Shown: piece by piece, positions 37,364 through 46,119 of the stretch
Position numbering within the stretch: the first letter of the stretch is position 1
Layout of the letters: each line of letters begins with the position of its first letter
Source of the DNA: Bacteroidota bacterium
GTDB taxonomy: Bacteria > Bacteroidota > Ignavibacteria > Kapaibacteriales > UBA2268
Reading direction: 5' to 3'
Assembly (NCBI GenBank): GCA_029974985.1
Contig: JARKQC010000154.1
Coordinates: forward strand, 44,670-108,669
DNA length: 64,000 bases
Made by a program: the position numbers and the translations under genes
The notes under the pieces: generated by a model
The model's input: only the letters and a program-made list of their open reading frames with translations
Database searches by the model: none
Told to the model about the DNA's origin: nothing

Positions 37364-38446
37364 TTAATTTTTTAAACTTATGATTTCACCAATTTTGGGA
37401 TTTAATAATTTAAACGGATAATTGTTTTCATTATATAATTTATTTACTACTCTATAAGGGTCGCAAATTGGTTCGTCAGATAAATCAAATGTACCATAAT
37501 GCATTGGTATTAAATTTTTTGCTTTCATTTCATTTGCGGCTCTTAAACCATCTTTCGGACTTGTATGAGATTGCCCCATAAACCATTCTGGTTTGTATGC
37601 ACCTATTCCAATCATTGTAAAATCGGGACTTCCAAAAAGTTCATTTACTTCTTTGAAATGAGTATCCCAACCTGAATCCGCACCAAAATATATTGTATTA
37701 TTATTATTTTTAATTAAAAATGCACCCCACAACCTTTCGTTTAAATCATTAAATAATCTATTTCCCCAATGACGAGTAGGTAAATATGTGATTTTCAGAT
37801 TTGCATCTGTAATAGAATATTCTTGATACCAACCGGCCTCCTCATAAATTATACCATCTAAAAATTTCGAACAATATTGAGCAGTTTTTAGTCCCGCTAA
37901 TAATTTTACACGAGGATTATTTTTATATAATAATTGTAAACTTTTTTTATCTAAATGGTCGTAATGGTCGTGTGATAGTAAAATATAATCAAGATTTTTA
38001 ATATTTTCGGGATTAAATGGTAATTTTGAAAAACGTTTCATAAAAAATGATGATGTGTAAAATATTGGGTCAATGATTATAAGTTTGCCAGAAATTCTAA
38101 TTAAAAAAGTAGCATGCCCCACCCAAACGATTCCATCTTCATCGCTATTAAGAAATTTTTCAGCACTAATAACAGGTATGCGAAATTTATCATTCTTTTT
38201 TTCTTCCTTTTGTGGATTAGAAGAAAATTGCCATTTTATCATTCGCGTAAAATCATTGACAAATTTGTGATTTATATTTCTAAAAGTTCCGTCTTCATTT
38301 ATTGGATTGCCAGACCAATTATCTTTTATTGTCTTTAAATTTGGATTAGAAACGACTATATTAGACTTATTAAATAAATTCATTGATAAAATTGTTAAGA
38401 TAATTATTATAGTAATAATTGAAATGAGAATTTTATTTTTTTTCAA
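37364..38446 (-). CDS. Metallo-beta-lactamase-fold hydrolase, membrane-anchored, NAPE-PLD/UlaG-like
   Basis: A protein of 360 residues. An N-terminal hydrophobic helix (ILISIITIIIILTILSMNLF) anchors or exports it. The zinc-binding motif LLSHDHYDHLD is near residue 158, with GVWVGHATFL-like lead-in (DGIVWVGHATFLIRI) and later FGADSGWD and LIPMHYGTFDLSDEP. This matches the N-acyl-phosphatidylethanolamine phospholipase D / UlaG-like lactonase branch found in many Bacteroidota. Probable substrate is a lipid or lactone in the periplasm (inference). It reads toward speA and sits just inside the right tRNA-Pro repeat. Confidence 0.87.
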   Translation of the reverse strand: MKKNKILISIITIIIILTILSMNLFNKSNIVVSNPNLKTIKDNWSGNPINEDGTFRNINHKFVNDFTRMIKWQFSSNPQKEEKKNDKFRIPVISAEKFLNSDEDGIVWVGHATFLIRISGKLIIIDPIFYTSSFFMKRFSKLPFNPENIKNLDYILLSHDHYDHLDKKSLQLLYKNNPRVKLLAGLKTAQYCSKFLDGIIYEEAGWYQEYSITDANLKITYLPTRHWGNRLFNDLNERLWGAFLIKNNNNTIYFGADSGWDTHFKEVNELFGSPDFTMIGIGAYKPEWFMGQSHTSPKDGLRAANEMKAKNLIPMHYGTFDLSDEPICDPYRVVNKLYNENNYPFKLLNPKIGEIISLKN

Positions 38447-38561
38447 GATTATAATATAATAGATTAGGAATATTTACTTTTAAAACGAAAAAAATCTTTG
38501 TTTATTTTAAAATTGATAGATTTATAATTTTTGCAAAATTTGACATTTTTTAATATACAAC

Positions 38562-38670
38562 AAGCAAAAATGCTTATCCTACCTAAATATTACTTCAATG
38601 AAATATGCCCCGTTGCTTCAGTTTTCAGATGTCCTACACTTTTGAAATGTAGGACATCTTTTAATATTAC
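38562..38670. repeat. Dispersed repeat: AAGCAAAAATGCTT box and AGATGTCC hairpin
   Basis: AAGCAAAAATGCTT (38562-38575) is palindromic and is followed by TATCCTACCTAAATATTAC, the same string as at 38778-38796. A 12-base perfect stem, AGATGTCCTACA (38627-38638) and TGTAGGACATCT (38648-38659), follows. Near copies of both parts occur at 57487-57590 in a different intergenic gap, so this is a dispersed non-coding repeat unit. Confidence 0.8.
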
Positions 38671-38754
38671 CTCACCCAAACCCTCTCCAAAAGAGAGGGC
38701 TTTTCTTTTTCCACTCCCCATCTACATTGGAGAAGGGGCTGGGGGGTTGAGGTA
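38671..38754. repeat. GC-rich intergenic repeat (CCTCACCC...GGGGTTGAGG)
   Basis: A segment beginning ACCTCACCCAAACCCTCTCC and ending GGGGCTGGGGGGTTGAGGT, largely self-complementary at its ends and far richer in GC than its surroundings. Very similar CCTCACCC/GGGTGAGG units are scattered in intergenic DNA of many bacteria. A short frame crosses it, but nothing suggests coding. Confidence 0.7.
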
Positions 38755-38768
38755 GATTAGGACAAGCA

Positions 38769-39110
38769 AAAATGCTTATCCTACCTAAATATTACTAAAT
38801 GAAATAGACAACGGGGCATGCTCCGTTGCCTGAGTTTACCAGATGAATAAAATATTTCTAATCTATTGCTATTTAAGCAGTTAAAAGAAGTGAATTTTGT
38901 CGGAATGGGGGGATTTGAACCCCCGACCCCTACTACCCCAAAGTAGTGCGCTACCGGGCTGCGCTACATCCCGAAAAATACAAAATTCAAAAATAGTGAT
39001 TTTTATCTTAATAAAAAAAATGATTTCATTTATTAATTAGATTTTTTTTTAATTTTATAAATGCTTATCAATAAATAATAATTAATTGTATAATGTATTG
39101 AAAAAAAATG
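38769..39110. repeat. Right arm of the ~340 bp inverted repeat containing tRNA-Pro
   Basis: Reverse complement of 10191-10532 with only scattered substitutions and one extra A in the terminal A run. It includes the palindrome 38809-38828, the whole tRNA-Pro gene and its AT-rich leader. The outer end, at TGTATTGAAAAAAAATG, is where similarity to the left arm stops; the inner end carries an intact AAGCAAAAATGCTT box, whereas the left arm's equivalent is degenerate (GATAATCATTTT). Confidence 0.9.
38900..38973 (-). tRNA. tRNA-Pro (anticodon GGG), second copy
   Basis: On the minus strand this 74-base gene is identical to the tRNA-Pro at 10327-10400, including anticodon loop TTGGGGT and no encoded CCA. 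Its upstream TATTTTTG element (read on the minus strand at 38988-38995) is also conserved. Confidence 0.97.
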
Positions 39111-39167
39111 AAAAAATATTAACTAAAAAAAAATAATGTTAAAATAAATATTCACTATATTAGTTTA

Positions 39168-39175
39168 TATCTTTG
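39168..39175 (+). promoter_or_regulatory. -7 promoter element upstream of the MltB-like gene
   Basis: TATCTTTG matches TAnnTTTG of Bacteroidota promoters and lies 72 bases before the start codon. I see no good -33 TTTG at the expected distance, so this is tentative. Confidence 0.35.
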
Positions 39176-39247
39176 TGATAAATTATTGTAACTTTTTTTA
39201 ATTTTAAGTGTCTTTGTAATATAATTAATAGCGTAAAGAGAAAAATT

Positions 39248-40234
39248 TTGTTAACTACGAGCAAATATGGATTAGTTGGAATGATAATGTTGATGATGGT
39301 GTTATCCTCAACAAGATTATCACTTTCTTCTGATGTTAAATTTGCTGATATTAAAAAAGATTCCTTTTTCCAACCTATTATCGAAAAATTGATTAGTGCT
39401 GGAGTTGATAAACAATTTATTGATAAAATTATAAATAGCCCTAGTACGGAATTTAACGAGCGATTTGTTCGGATAAACGTTGTTGGATACCTTAAACCTA
39501 CTGATTATTCAAGTCATTATAATTCAAAATCAATTGAGAAAACTAAGGCATTTTTAAGTGCTAATCGTGCTTTATTAGAACTTGCCGAGCTTATTTATGG
39601 AGTTCCGAAAGAAGTTATTGCCTCTGTACTTTGGATTGAAACTCGGCACGGCGGTTATTTAGGAAATAGCAATGTAGTAAGTGTTTATTTAAGTACTGCT
39701 ATGTGTAACGAAAAAACTTATCTCGATATGAATTTGAAAAATTTAAAAGATAAATTTAATGGTAGTAGTAATGAATTAGCTCAATTAGAAAAAAAGATAT
39801 ACGAAAGATCAAAGAAAAAAGCAGATTGGGCTATCGAGCAATTAGTTGCATTATATAAAATTGAAAAAAATTCTAATATTTCTGTTTTAGATATAAAAGG
39901 TTCTTGGGCAGGTGCATTCGGTATGTCTCAATTTATTCCAACGAGTTATTTATCTTGGGCTGTTGATGGAAATAACGATGGAAAAATTGATTTATTCAAT
40001 TTAAGTGATGCCGTTTATTCTGTTGCAAATTATTTAAAATCAAATGGTTGGGGAGAGGAGGACTCGCTTCAACGTGCCGCTGTATTTCATTATAATAATT
40101 CTAATGCTTATGTTGATGCTGTCCTAAAATTAGCGACATTGGTCAAACCCGAAATGATTACAACAAATGACGATGATGCAACTCAATATGAAGAAATTAA
40201 AATCCAAGCCCAAAGCGGTGGAGATGATTTCTAA
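39248..40234 (+). CDS. mltB: MltB-like lytic murein transglycosylase
   Basis: A protein of 328 residues. The hydrophobic N-terminus (YGLVGMIMLMMVLSSTRLSLSS) is a signal peptide. The catalytic Glu sits in VIASVLWIETRHGGYLGN (~134), and the family motif GAFGMSQFIPTSYLSWAVDGN with NNDGKIDLFNLSDAVYSVANYL follows. It cleaves glycan strands of peptidoglycan, forming 1,6-anhydro ends. The assumed start is TTG at 39248, preceded by AAAGAGAAA; a later in-frame ATG at 39281 would leave an adequate signal peptide, so the start is uncertain. Confidence 0.9.
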   Translation: MLTTSKYGLVGMIMLMMVLSSTRLSLSSDVKFADIKKDSFFQPIIEKLISAGVDKQFIDKIINSPSTEFNERFVRINVVGYLKPTDYSSHYNSKSIEKTKAFLSANRALLELAELIYGVPKEVIASVLWIETRHGGYLGNSNVVSVYLSTAMCNEKTYLDMNLKNLKDKFNGSSNELAQLEKKIYERSKKKADWAIEQLVALYKIEKNSNISVLDIKGSWAGAFGMSQFIPTSYLSWAVDGNNDGKIDLFNLSDAVYSVANYLKSNGWGEEDSLQRAAVFHYNNSNAYVDAVLKLATLVKPEMITTNDDDATQYEEIKIQAQSGGDDF

Positions 40235-40256
40235 TAATTAAATCATTTAAAATCAA

Positions 40257-41273
40257 TTAATTCTGCGATTTCACCCTTTTGCGATATTCTCTAACATAAT
40301 TATTATGTTCGTTCAAATTTTCTGCAAAATTATGTCTTTTAGAGCCATCACCAATCGAAACCATAAATAAATAATTATGAGATTCGGGATTTAATGCCGC
40401 TCTAATAGATTTCGCACCCGGATTATTTATTGGTGCAGGTGGCAAACCCTTATATTTATAAGTATTATACGGATTATCAATTTTCAAATCTTCGTATAAT
40501 AATCTTTTTTTCCCGTTCAAAATATAAGCTACGGTTGGGTCTGCTTGCAAAAGCATATTTTTATTAATTCTATTCAAATATAAGCCCGCAACCCTTTCAC
40601 GCTCGTCATCATCAGGAGTTTCGGCTTCGACGATTGAAGCAAGAGTCAAAATCTCGTGTTTATTGAGTTTTGCATTATTAGAAGAGACCGCACTAATTCT
40701 ATCATACATTTTTGAATGATAATTTAATAATTTGTCTATCGCGTCTTTGGCACTACTTTCGATAAAAAATTCATAAGTCTCGGGCAATAAATAGCCTTCG
40801 ATAGAATTTGCTGGAATATCTCGACTTTTAAGCAAGGAATCCGAGACTGCTAACTCTACAAATTTTGTAGAATCTATTAATGCTTTTGATTGCAATAAAG
40901 ACGCAAATGCTTTATAATCAATACCTTCGGGGAAAGTGATTTTTGCGATATAAAGATATTTTGCATTAAAAATTGCATCAATAATTTGAGAAACGCTTAA
41001 TTCTGGCGGAAAAAGATAAACTCCCGCTTTTAGATATTTTTTATCTACAAAAGATAAATATTTCATATAATATGAAAAAAGTGTTTTATGCTCGATAATA
41101 CCGTTTTTTAATAGTATATCACTAATATTATTTATACTCGAACCCTTTGGTATTACTACTTTTACAGGATTTTCTAAATTTGATTTCTTATTAATAATAA
41201 AATTCACATAAAGGAAAAAAGATATAATTCCAATTATGAAAATTAAGGTGAAATACATTAAAAATTTTTTCAT
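40257..41273 (-). CDS. mltG: MltG-like endolytic murein transglycosylase
   Basis: From ATG 41273 the protein has 338 residues: one N-terminal membrane helix (LMYFTLIFIIGIISFFLYV), a LysM-like region (VKVVIPKGSSINNISDILL), then the YceG catalytic domain with ASIVEAETPDDDERERVAGLYLNR carrying the catalytic Glu, LQADPTVAYIL, and GLPPAPINNPGAKSIRAAL. It cuts nascent glycan strands and is thought to set their length. An upstream in-frame ATG at 41345 would add 24 residues (FKKHFSLYCF...) without family likeness, so I prefer 41273. Confidence 0.92.
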   Translation of the reverse strand: MKKFLMYFTLIFIIGIISFFLYVNFIINKKSNLENPVKVVIPKGSSINNISDILLKNGIIEHKTLFSYYMKYLSFVDKKYLKAGVYLFPPELSVSQIIDAIFNAKYLYIAKITFPEGIDYKAFASLLQSKALIDSTKFVELAVSDSLLKSRDIPANSIEGYLLPETYEFFIESSAKDAIDKLLNYHSKMYDRISAVSSNNAKLNKHEILTLASIVEAETPDDDERERVAGLYLNRINKNMLLQADPTVAYILNGKKRLLYEDLKIDNPYNTYKYKGLPPAPINNPGAKSIRAALNPESHNYLFMVSIGDGSKRHNFAENLNEHNNYVREYRKRVKSQN

Positions 41274-41370
41274 TCGTTTATACTTAAAATAAATATATAT
41301 TGCTGAAAAGCAATATAGTGAAAAATGTTTTTTAAAATTATTCAAATATATAAAAAAATGGAGTAAATTA

Positions 41371-41772
41371 ATGGCAATTAGAGTATTTTTTCCCGGAAAT
41401 AAGAAAGTTTATGCCGAACAAAATGGTTTTATTATTCAAACAGACCAACCCGTCAGCGGTGGTGGCGATGGTACTGCACCCGCTCCTTATGAATTATTTT
41501 TAGCATCAATCGCTACTTGTGGCGGAATTTATGTTAAAGGTTTTTGCGATAGTCGCGGTATTTCTGCTGATGGAATCGAGCTTTTTCAGAATATTAAATA
41601 CGACCCTGTTCAGCAAAAAGTATCACAAATTATAATTAAAATATCAGTACCAAAAGATTTTCCTGAAAAATATTATGATGCATTAGTAAAATCAGTAAAT
41701 TTATGTGCAGTTAAGAAAACAATCAACGACGCACCCGAATTTACTGTTTATACAGAGGCACGAGAAGATTAA
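41371..41772 (+). CDS. OsmC/YhfA-family protein
   Basis: A protein of 133 residues with the OsmC fold: SGGGDGTAPAPYELFLASIATCGGIYV places Cys50 and SVNLCAVKKTI places Cys112, the two cysteines that act in thiol peroxidase members. The short form resembles YhfA more than Ohr. A role in peroxide defence or as a small thiol-binding protein is likely; the substrate is unknown. It diverges from mltG and ends in a strong terminator. Confidence 0.88.
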   Translation: MAIRVFFPGNKKVYAEQNGFIIQTDQPVSGGGDGTAPAPYELFLASIATCGGIYVKGFCDSRGISADGIELFQNIKYDPVQQKVSQIIIKISVPKDFPEKYYDALVKSVNLCAVKKTINDAPEFTVYTEARED

Positions 41773-41797
41773 AATAATAAGTAATTATTAGAATATC

Positions 41798-41838
41798 AAA
41801 GGGTTATAATTAATAAAAAATTATGACCCTTTTTTTTA
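41798..41838 (+). terminator. Terminator after the OsmC gene
   Basis: AAAGGGTTATAATT (41798-41811) pairs with AATTATGACCCTTT (41819-41832), one T-G pair, followed by a run of T. Confidence 0.85.
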
Positions 41839-41852
41839 TTTTCAAAAAAACA

Positions 41853-41884
41853 TTTGTTTAATAAATACAATTTGTGTATTTTTA
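41853..41884 (+). promoter_or_regulatory. Candidate promoter of the fourth restriction-modification system
   Basis: TTTG at 41853-41856 and TATTTTTA at 41877-41884 (one mismatch to TAnnTTTG) are separated by 20 bases, one more than the Bacteroidota norm. The nuclease start lies 48 bases downstream. Confidence 0.35.
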
Positions 41885-41931
41885 TATATGAATTTTTAAA
41901 TATAAAAAATTATTTTTGAAAAGAAAAAATT

Positions 41932-42645
41932 ATGGATGATAAAAAAAATATAGAATTTTGGGAAAATCATTACTTAAATCAAATAGAATTTTCTTTAACT
42001 CAAGATTTAGAGAAAATGATTGATGGATTGAAATCCAAAGATAAAATTAAAGATGATTGGTTTGGAGTCTTTAAGCAAAGTGCAAGTCAAAATTCAGATT
42101 TTTCTCGAGGTGCGGAAAGAATTTATTATTGGCTATTTAATCAATTTGGTATTCCTAATTCTTCTCCTATTGGTGCTGATATGTTTTTTGAAACGTACAA
42201 TGCTTTTGTCCATATAGATATTAAAACAGCAAAAATAGATAATAAATCTGATTATAAAGGGAAGATTCCAATTGGTGGTAATCAAACAAGTTATAAAGGT
42301 GTTGACACTCAATACAAAGCTAATCTACCTTCAATTTATTCTTATAAAAATAAAATTTGTTTGACTTATTTTATAAATATTATTTATGAATTAGATGTAG
42401 ACAATGTTGAAATAAAAGCAATTTATTTAATTTGTGTACCAAATGGCAATCTTCAAAGTACATATGAAAATGATATTATAAGTATCGGAAAATCTGGCTT
42501 TGATGGTAAGGGATTTAGATATAAATTCGCAGATAGACCAAAATTTGAATTATTAGAAGACACACCTTATAGAATAAGGAGAATATATTTAGCTGATGAA
42601 CTTGTTGAAAATGAAGAAGAATTTATAGGAGTGCGATTTGAATGA
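41932..42645 (+). CDS. Putative type II restriction endonuclease, family unrecognised
   Basis: A protein of 237 residues. I do not recognise a named family. A nuclease core is suggested by PIGADMFFETYNAFVHIDIKTAK (~residues 77-99): Asp, then a beta-strand ending DIK, the D...(D/E)xK pattern. It ends with an 8-base overlap into a beta-class cytosine methyltransferase gene, the classic restriction-modification arrangement with the nuclease first. Position and motif together make a nuclease the best reading. Both genes are intact. The order (nuclease before methylase) would need control of early expression, but no separate controller gene is visible. Confidence 0.72.
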   Translation: MDDKKNIEFWENHYLNQIEFSLTQDLEKMIDGLKSKDKIKDDWFGVFKQSASQNSDFSRGAERIYYWLFNQFGIPNSSPIGADMFFETYNAFVHIDIKTAKIDNKSDYKGKIPIGGNQTSYKGVDTQYKANLPSIYSYKNKICLTYFINIIYELDVDNVEIKAIYLICVPNGNLQSTYENDIISIGKSGFDGKGFRYKFADRPKFELLEDTPYRIRRIYLADELVENEEEFIGVRFE

Positions 42646-44533
42646 AATAGTAATCTATAATTCTGATGTATATGCATCCTTAAGCCAGTTAGAAGATTCC
42701 TCAATTGATATTGCAATAACATCACCACCATATTGGGGGCAGAGAGATTATGGATTTAATAATCAGATTGGGGCAGAGGATTCATATCTTGAATATATAG
42801 AAATATTAATTGCAAATTTTAATATTTTAAAAAATAAACTTTCTGATAAGGGAATTTTCTTCCTTAATATTGGCGATAAATATATTGCTAAATATGGAAA
42901 GACGCCACTTGGCTTTATACCTTATAAATTGGCATATTTTATGCAGAAAGAAGGTTGGCATCTTAATGATACTATAATATGGTATAAACCAAATCACATG
43001 CCTTCTAGTATAAAGAATAGATTCTCGAATAGTTATGAACCTGTTTTTGTTTTCTCAAAAGGTGAAGATAATTATTATAATGATAAAAGAAGAAGAACTT
43101 TACAATATTCCAATATAATTAAAGTACCATTACAGCCTACAACTTTTAAACATGTAGCTGTGTATCCCGAAAAATTAGTTTATGAATTATTAAAGAAAGT
43201 AGAATTACCCAATAATTTTACTATATTGGATCCATTTGCAGGTAGTGGGACAACTCTAAAAGTTGTTTTAGAAAATTATATAAATCCCAAAGCTATAATG
43301 ATAGAATATAATGATAATTATATTGATATTATAAAAGAAAGATGCAAATTAAATGGAAATGTTGAAATAAGGAAGTTTGATTTTATACCTTATAATGTGA
43401 AAAACTTACAAGAATTTAGTTTAGATAGTGTTTTAGTAGAACCAAAAAGTATATATGAATCTAAATTTAATAAAAATGGTATTATTAAAGTTTGTAATAG
43501 CAAAGATGAATTTTATAATTATTTAAAAAAGTTTCAAAATCCATATTTTAAGTCAAAATTTTCTCTTAAAGCAACTTTTTTTATTGGTTGCAAAGAGATT
43601 GATAACAAATTAATATACGATACTTCATTATTGGTGTCGCATGGTTGGATTATCAGGAATATGCTTATTATTGAGGAGAATGGGAGGTGGTTCCCAATTT
43701 TTATGATAGTAGATGATAATAAAACTACCCAATACTTATTCAAATATAAATCTTTAAATCTTAAATCAAAAAGTGAGTATAAAAGAGACTGGAATGAAAC
43801 AAACTTTATTTTCTATCAAGTCGTTGATAATGTTAGCAAAATAAAAAACACCGGTAAAATTGTTTCTATCATTGAAAAAGATAAAAATGGATTTCCAATA
43901 TATGTCATTGTTAAATGGGACAATGGCGATTTTACAAAGGAATATGTTGTTAATTCCCAAGAAAGTATTAACGATAACATAATAATAAATAAAAGTACTG
44001 ATGGCTTAGAAATTTTAGAAAAAAAACAAATTATAAATCTTAATAATAAAGTGTTATTTGATTATAGTGAAGAAAAAAATGATTTTTGTTTACAAGAAAA
44101 TTCTAAATATGATGGAAAGTTTAAAAGTGAGAAGAGAATCAATTTTGGAGCATCGCCTGGAGCGAGAGCTTCAGTAGATAAGGAGTACTTTTCAGTACAA
44201 AGATTGTATGAAGTAGATTTAGCCCTTATAGTAGATTATTTGAATCACAAAAGAATACAAAAGGGTTTATCTAAGAAAGAATTAACAGATTATTTTCCAG
44301 AACCTTATAAGCATACAGTTGGACATTGGCTTAGAAAAGATTTTGGCGGTTCTTTACCAACTCCAGAAGATTGGGATAAATTATCTGAAATTCTAAATTT
44401 AGATGAAGGTGTTACGAATTATGTATGTAAAACAGCATTGAAGCTACAAACAGTAAGACACTCTCAGTATAAAGTACCTAGTGATTTTCAACAAATTGAC
44501 TTTGTAGATAAACTTAATTTTTTGATTCAATAG
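42638..44533 (+). CDS. Type II DNA methyltransferase (beta class, probable N4-cytosine) with C-terminal HTH-like domain
   Basis: A protein of 631 residues from TTG 42638, preceded by GGAG at 42628-42631. The catalytic motif TSPPYWGQRDYG is near residue 28 and the AdoMet motif DPFAGSGTT near 200. About 280 residues of unassigned, probably target-recognition sequence follow (~240-500). The last ~110 residues (YFSVQRLYEVDLALIVDYLN, KGLSKKELTDYFPEPYKHTVGHWLRKDFGG, LPTPEDWDKLSEIL) form a helical module that I have seen at the C-terminus of other large methylases, DNA-binding in appearance. The unusually long form may therefore bind DNA twice or regulate its own operon (inference). Confidence 0.87.
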   Translation: MNEIVIYNSDVYASLSQLEDSSIDIAITSPPYWGQRDYGFNNQIGAEDSYLEYIEILIANFNILKNKLSDKGIFFLNIGDKYIAKYGKTPLGFIPYKLAYFMQKEGWHLNDTIIWYKPNHMPSSIKNRFSNSYEPVFVFSKGEDNYYNDKRRRTLQYSNIIKVPLQPTTFKHVAVYPEKLVYELLKKVELPNNFTILDPFAGSGTTLKVVLENYINPKAIMIEYNDNYIDIIKERCKLNGNVEIRKFDFIPYNVKNLQEFSLDSVLVEPKSIYESKFNKNGIIKVCNSKDEFYNYLKKFQNPYFKSKFSLKATFFIGCKEIDNKLIYDTSLLVSHGWIIRNMLIIEENGRWFPIFMIVDDNKTTQYLFKYKSLNLKSKSEYKRDWNETNFIFYQVVDNVSKIKNTGKIVSIIEKDKNGFPIYVIVKWDNGDFTKEYVVNSQESINDNIIINKSTDGLEILEKKQIINLNNKVLFDYSEEKNDFCLQENSKYDGKFKSEKRINFGASPGARASVDKEYFSVQRLYEVDLALIVDYLNHKRIQKGLSKKELTDYFPEPYKHTVGHWLRKDFGGSLPTPEDWDKLSEILNLDEGVTNYVCKTALKLQTVRHSQYKVPSDFQQIDFVDKLNFLIQ

Positions 44534-44556
44534 CCAAAATCAATATATCTTCTCAC

Positions 44557-44590
44557 AAAAAAGCTACCCCAAAACGAGGTAGCTTTTTTT
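44557..44590. terminator. Bidirectional terminator between the restriction system and the CAP gene
   Basis: AAAAAAGCTACC (44557-44568) pairs with GGTAGCTTTTTT (44578-44589). A and T runs flank the stem on both sides, serving the two convergent genes. Confidence 0.88.
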
Positions 44591-44599
44591 GTGTTAGAT

Positions 44600-45244
44600 T
44601 TATTTTTCAGTAAAATTTTGGGCAAAATCCATAACAGTCATAATTTGATATTTAGAATGAAAACCATAAGCAAAACCGACAAAATTCAAATTCTTGTTAA
44701 AAATATTTGTTCTATGCCCTCTTGATGCCACACCGTCATCTACAATTAATTGTACTATTACTTTGCGAGCAGTCTTTACGCCATAGCTGATATTTTCAGC
44801 CATATATCCATTTGCTTTACCATATTTCGCAATTCTGTCCCAAGGCGTTGAACCATCGCTACCATCATGACCGAATGCCCCTTTTGGACCTTGGTCTAAA
44901 ACGTGATCTTTGCATGCTTTACTAAGTCCTTCTGACAATTCGAGAGCTTGAATTGGCTGAGTATTCATTAAAAAATTGATTGCTTCATTTACAGCCGCCG
45001 CACCTTCATTAGTAATTAAAGTAATTTCACCGGGTTCTTTATATAATTTTCCATCAAAATATTGTAGCAAATTTTTCAATATATTTGCGTATTGTTTTGG
45101 ATTTGTCCTTGCTAAATTTATTTCTTCTAAAAGCGCTTTTTCGGTTAATTCGTTATTTGGTGGTATAGGCTGATTTGTGTTTTCATTTTCACAACTAAAT
45201 AATATAAAAATGAAAACAATTGAAATTAATAGAAATCTTTTCAT
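44600..45244 (-). CDS. CAP/SCP-domain lipoprotein
   Basis: A protein of 214 residues. The N-terminus KRFLLISIVFIFILFSCENEN is a lipoprotein signal with lipobox LFSC. The CAP (SCP/PR1) domain follows: LLEEINLARTNPKQYA, KDHVLDQGPKGAFGHDGSDGS, MAENISYG and SRGHRTNIFNKNLNFVGFAYG, with the conserved His/Glu cavity residues. Bacterial CAP lipoproteins are surface or periplasmic proteins of largely unknown activity. It stands alone. Confidence 0.88.
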   Translation of the reverse strand: MKRFLLISIVFIFILFSCENENTNQPIPPNNELTEKALLEEINLARTNPKQYANILKNLLQYFDGKLYKEPGEITLITNEGAAAVNEAINFLMNTQPIQALELSEGLSKACKDHVLDQGPKGAFGHDGSDGSTPWDRIAKYGKANGYMAENISYGVKTARKVIVQLIVDDGVASRGHRTNIFNKNLNFVGFAYGFHSKYQIMTVMDFAQNFTEK

Positions 45245-45381
45245 TTATTAAACTCCAAATATTTAAGATATTAATTGAACGCTTTTACTAATTAATTATT
45301 TTTCTTAAAGATAGTGGGTAGCTTTTTTTTTATGATAAAATTAGATAATAATTTATAAAATTTTGTGTCTTATAATAAAAA

Positions 45382-46116
45382 ATGGTTAAAGTAGTTGATT
45401 TTATTTTAATGAAACACGAAAAATTAAATAACGCACCGATAGCAGAAGCTATTATTGGTATAGAGTTTCAACCATATTTAGATATTACAGAATCTCTTAT
45501 ATTGCTGATAAAAGAAAGTCTTAAAAGTACTTTTTCTAAATTTGAATATGTTTTTTCTGATATTTTCACAATAGATTATTCCCTTGTTAAGTCTGGTATA
45601 GAAGATAGAAAAATGAAATTGAGAGGTGCAATTTTTAAGTCGGAAGATAATAATTTAATCCTACAAATTTTAGAAGATAGTATATCGTTTCATCAAACAA
45701 AACCATATAAAGATTTTGAATATTTGAGTTCTAAATTTTTTTATTTTATTGATTTAATAAAAGAAGATGTTGATTTAAAGCCTATAACAAGATTAGGATT
45801 GCGATATATTAATCAATTCTTGTTTAAAGAAGGTAAAATTATACAAAACTTAAATATTTTAGAAGATGATAAGAACTTAGATTATTCAGGCGGTCAGAAC
45901 ACTTATTACTATGAAATTGATGAAGAGATTAAAGTTATTTTAAGACTTGGTATTGATAATAGGGCGAAGAAACAGCTTATTGATATTGATTGCATTTACG
46001 AAGAGCAATCTTCTTTTGATTTCGACAGGGATAAGGTAAGTAATATTCTTGCTCATCAGCGTAAAATCAAAAATAATATATTTTTTGAGGTTTATAGTAA
46101 GCATAAGGAATTATAA
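45382..46116 (+). CDS. TIGR04255-family protein, first gene of a three-gene cassette
   Basis: A protein of 244 residues (235 if ATG 45409 is used, where the family usually begins: LNNAPIAEAIIGIEF). The pattern of NAPIxEA at the start, an FxS...SF central strand and LGLRYINQF (~145-153) matches my memory of the sporadically distributed TIGR04255 family, whose function is unknown. The next gene starts 3 bases after its stop, and the third overlaps the second, so the three are one transcription unit. It lies directly after the CAP gene, near a restriction system, a setting common for accessory or defence modules (inference only). Confidence 0.65.
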   Translation: MVKVVDFILMKHEKLNNAPIAEAIIGIEFQPYLDITESLILLIKESLKSTFSKFEYVFSDIFTIDYSLVKSGIEDRKMKLRGAIFKSEDNNLILQILEDSISFHQTKPYKDFEYLSSKFFYFIDLIKEDVDLKPITRLGLRYINQFLFKEGKIIQNLNILEDDKNLDYSGGQNTYYYEIDEEIKVILRLGIDNRAKKQLIDIDCIYEEQSSFDFDRDKVSNILAHQRKIKNNIFFEVYSKHKEL

Positions 46117-46119
46117 ATA

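Noticed and set aside
38531..38755. 74-codon plus-strand frame across the repeats
   Set aside because: It translates the GC-rich intergenic repeat and hairpins; there is no start context and no relation to known proteins.
10191..39110. Integrative element or prophage bounded by tRNA-Pro
   Set aside because: The arms are inverted, both tRNAs are complete, and the segment contains metG, dnaK, feoB and speA but no integrase or phage gene.
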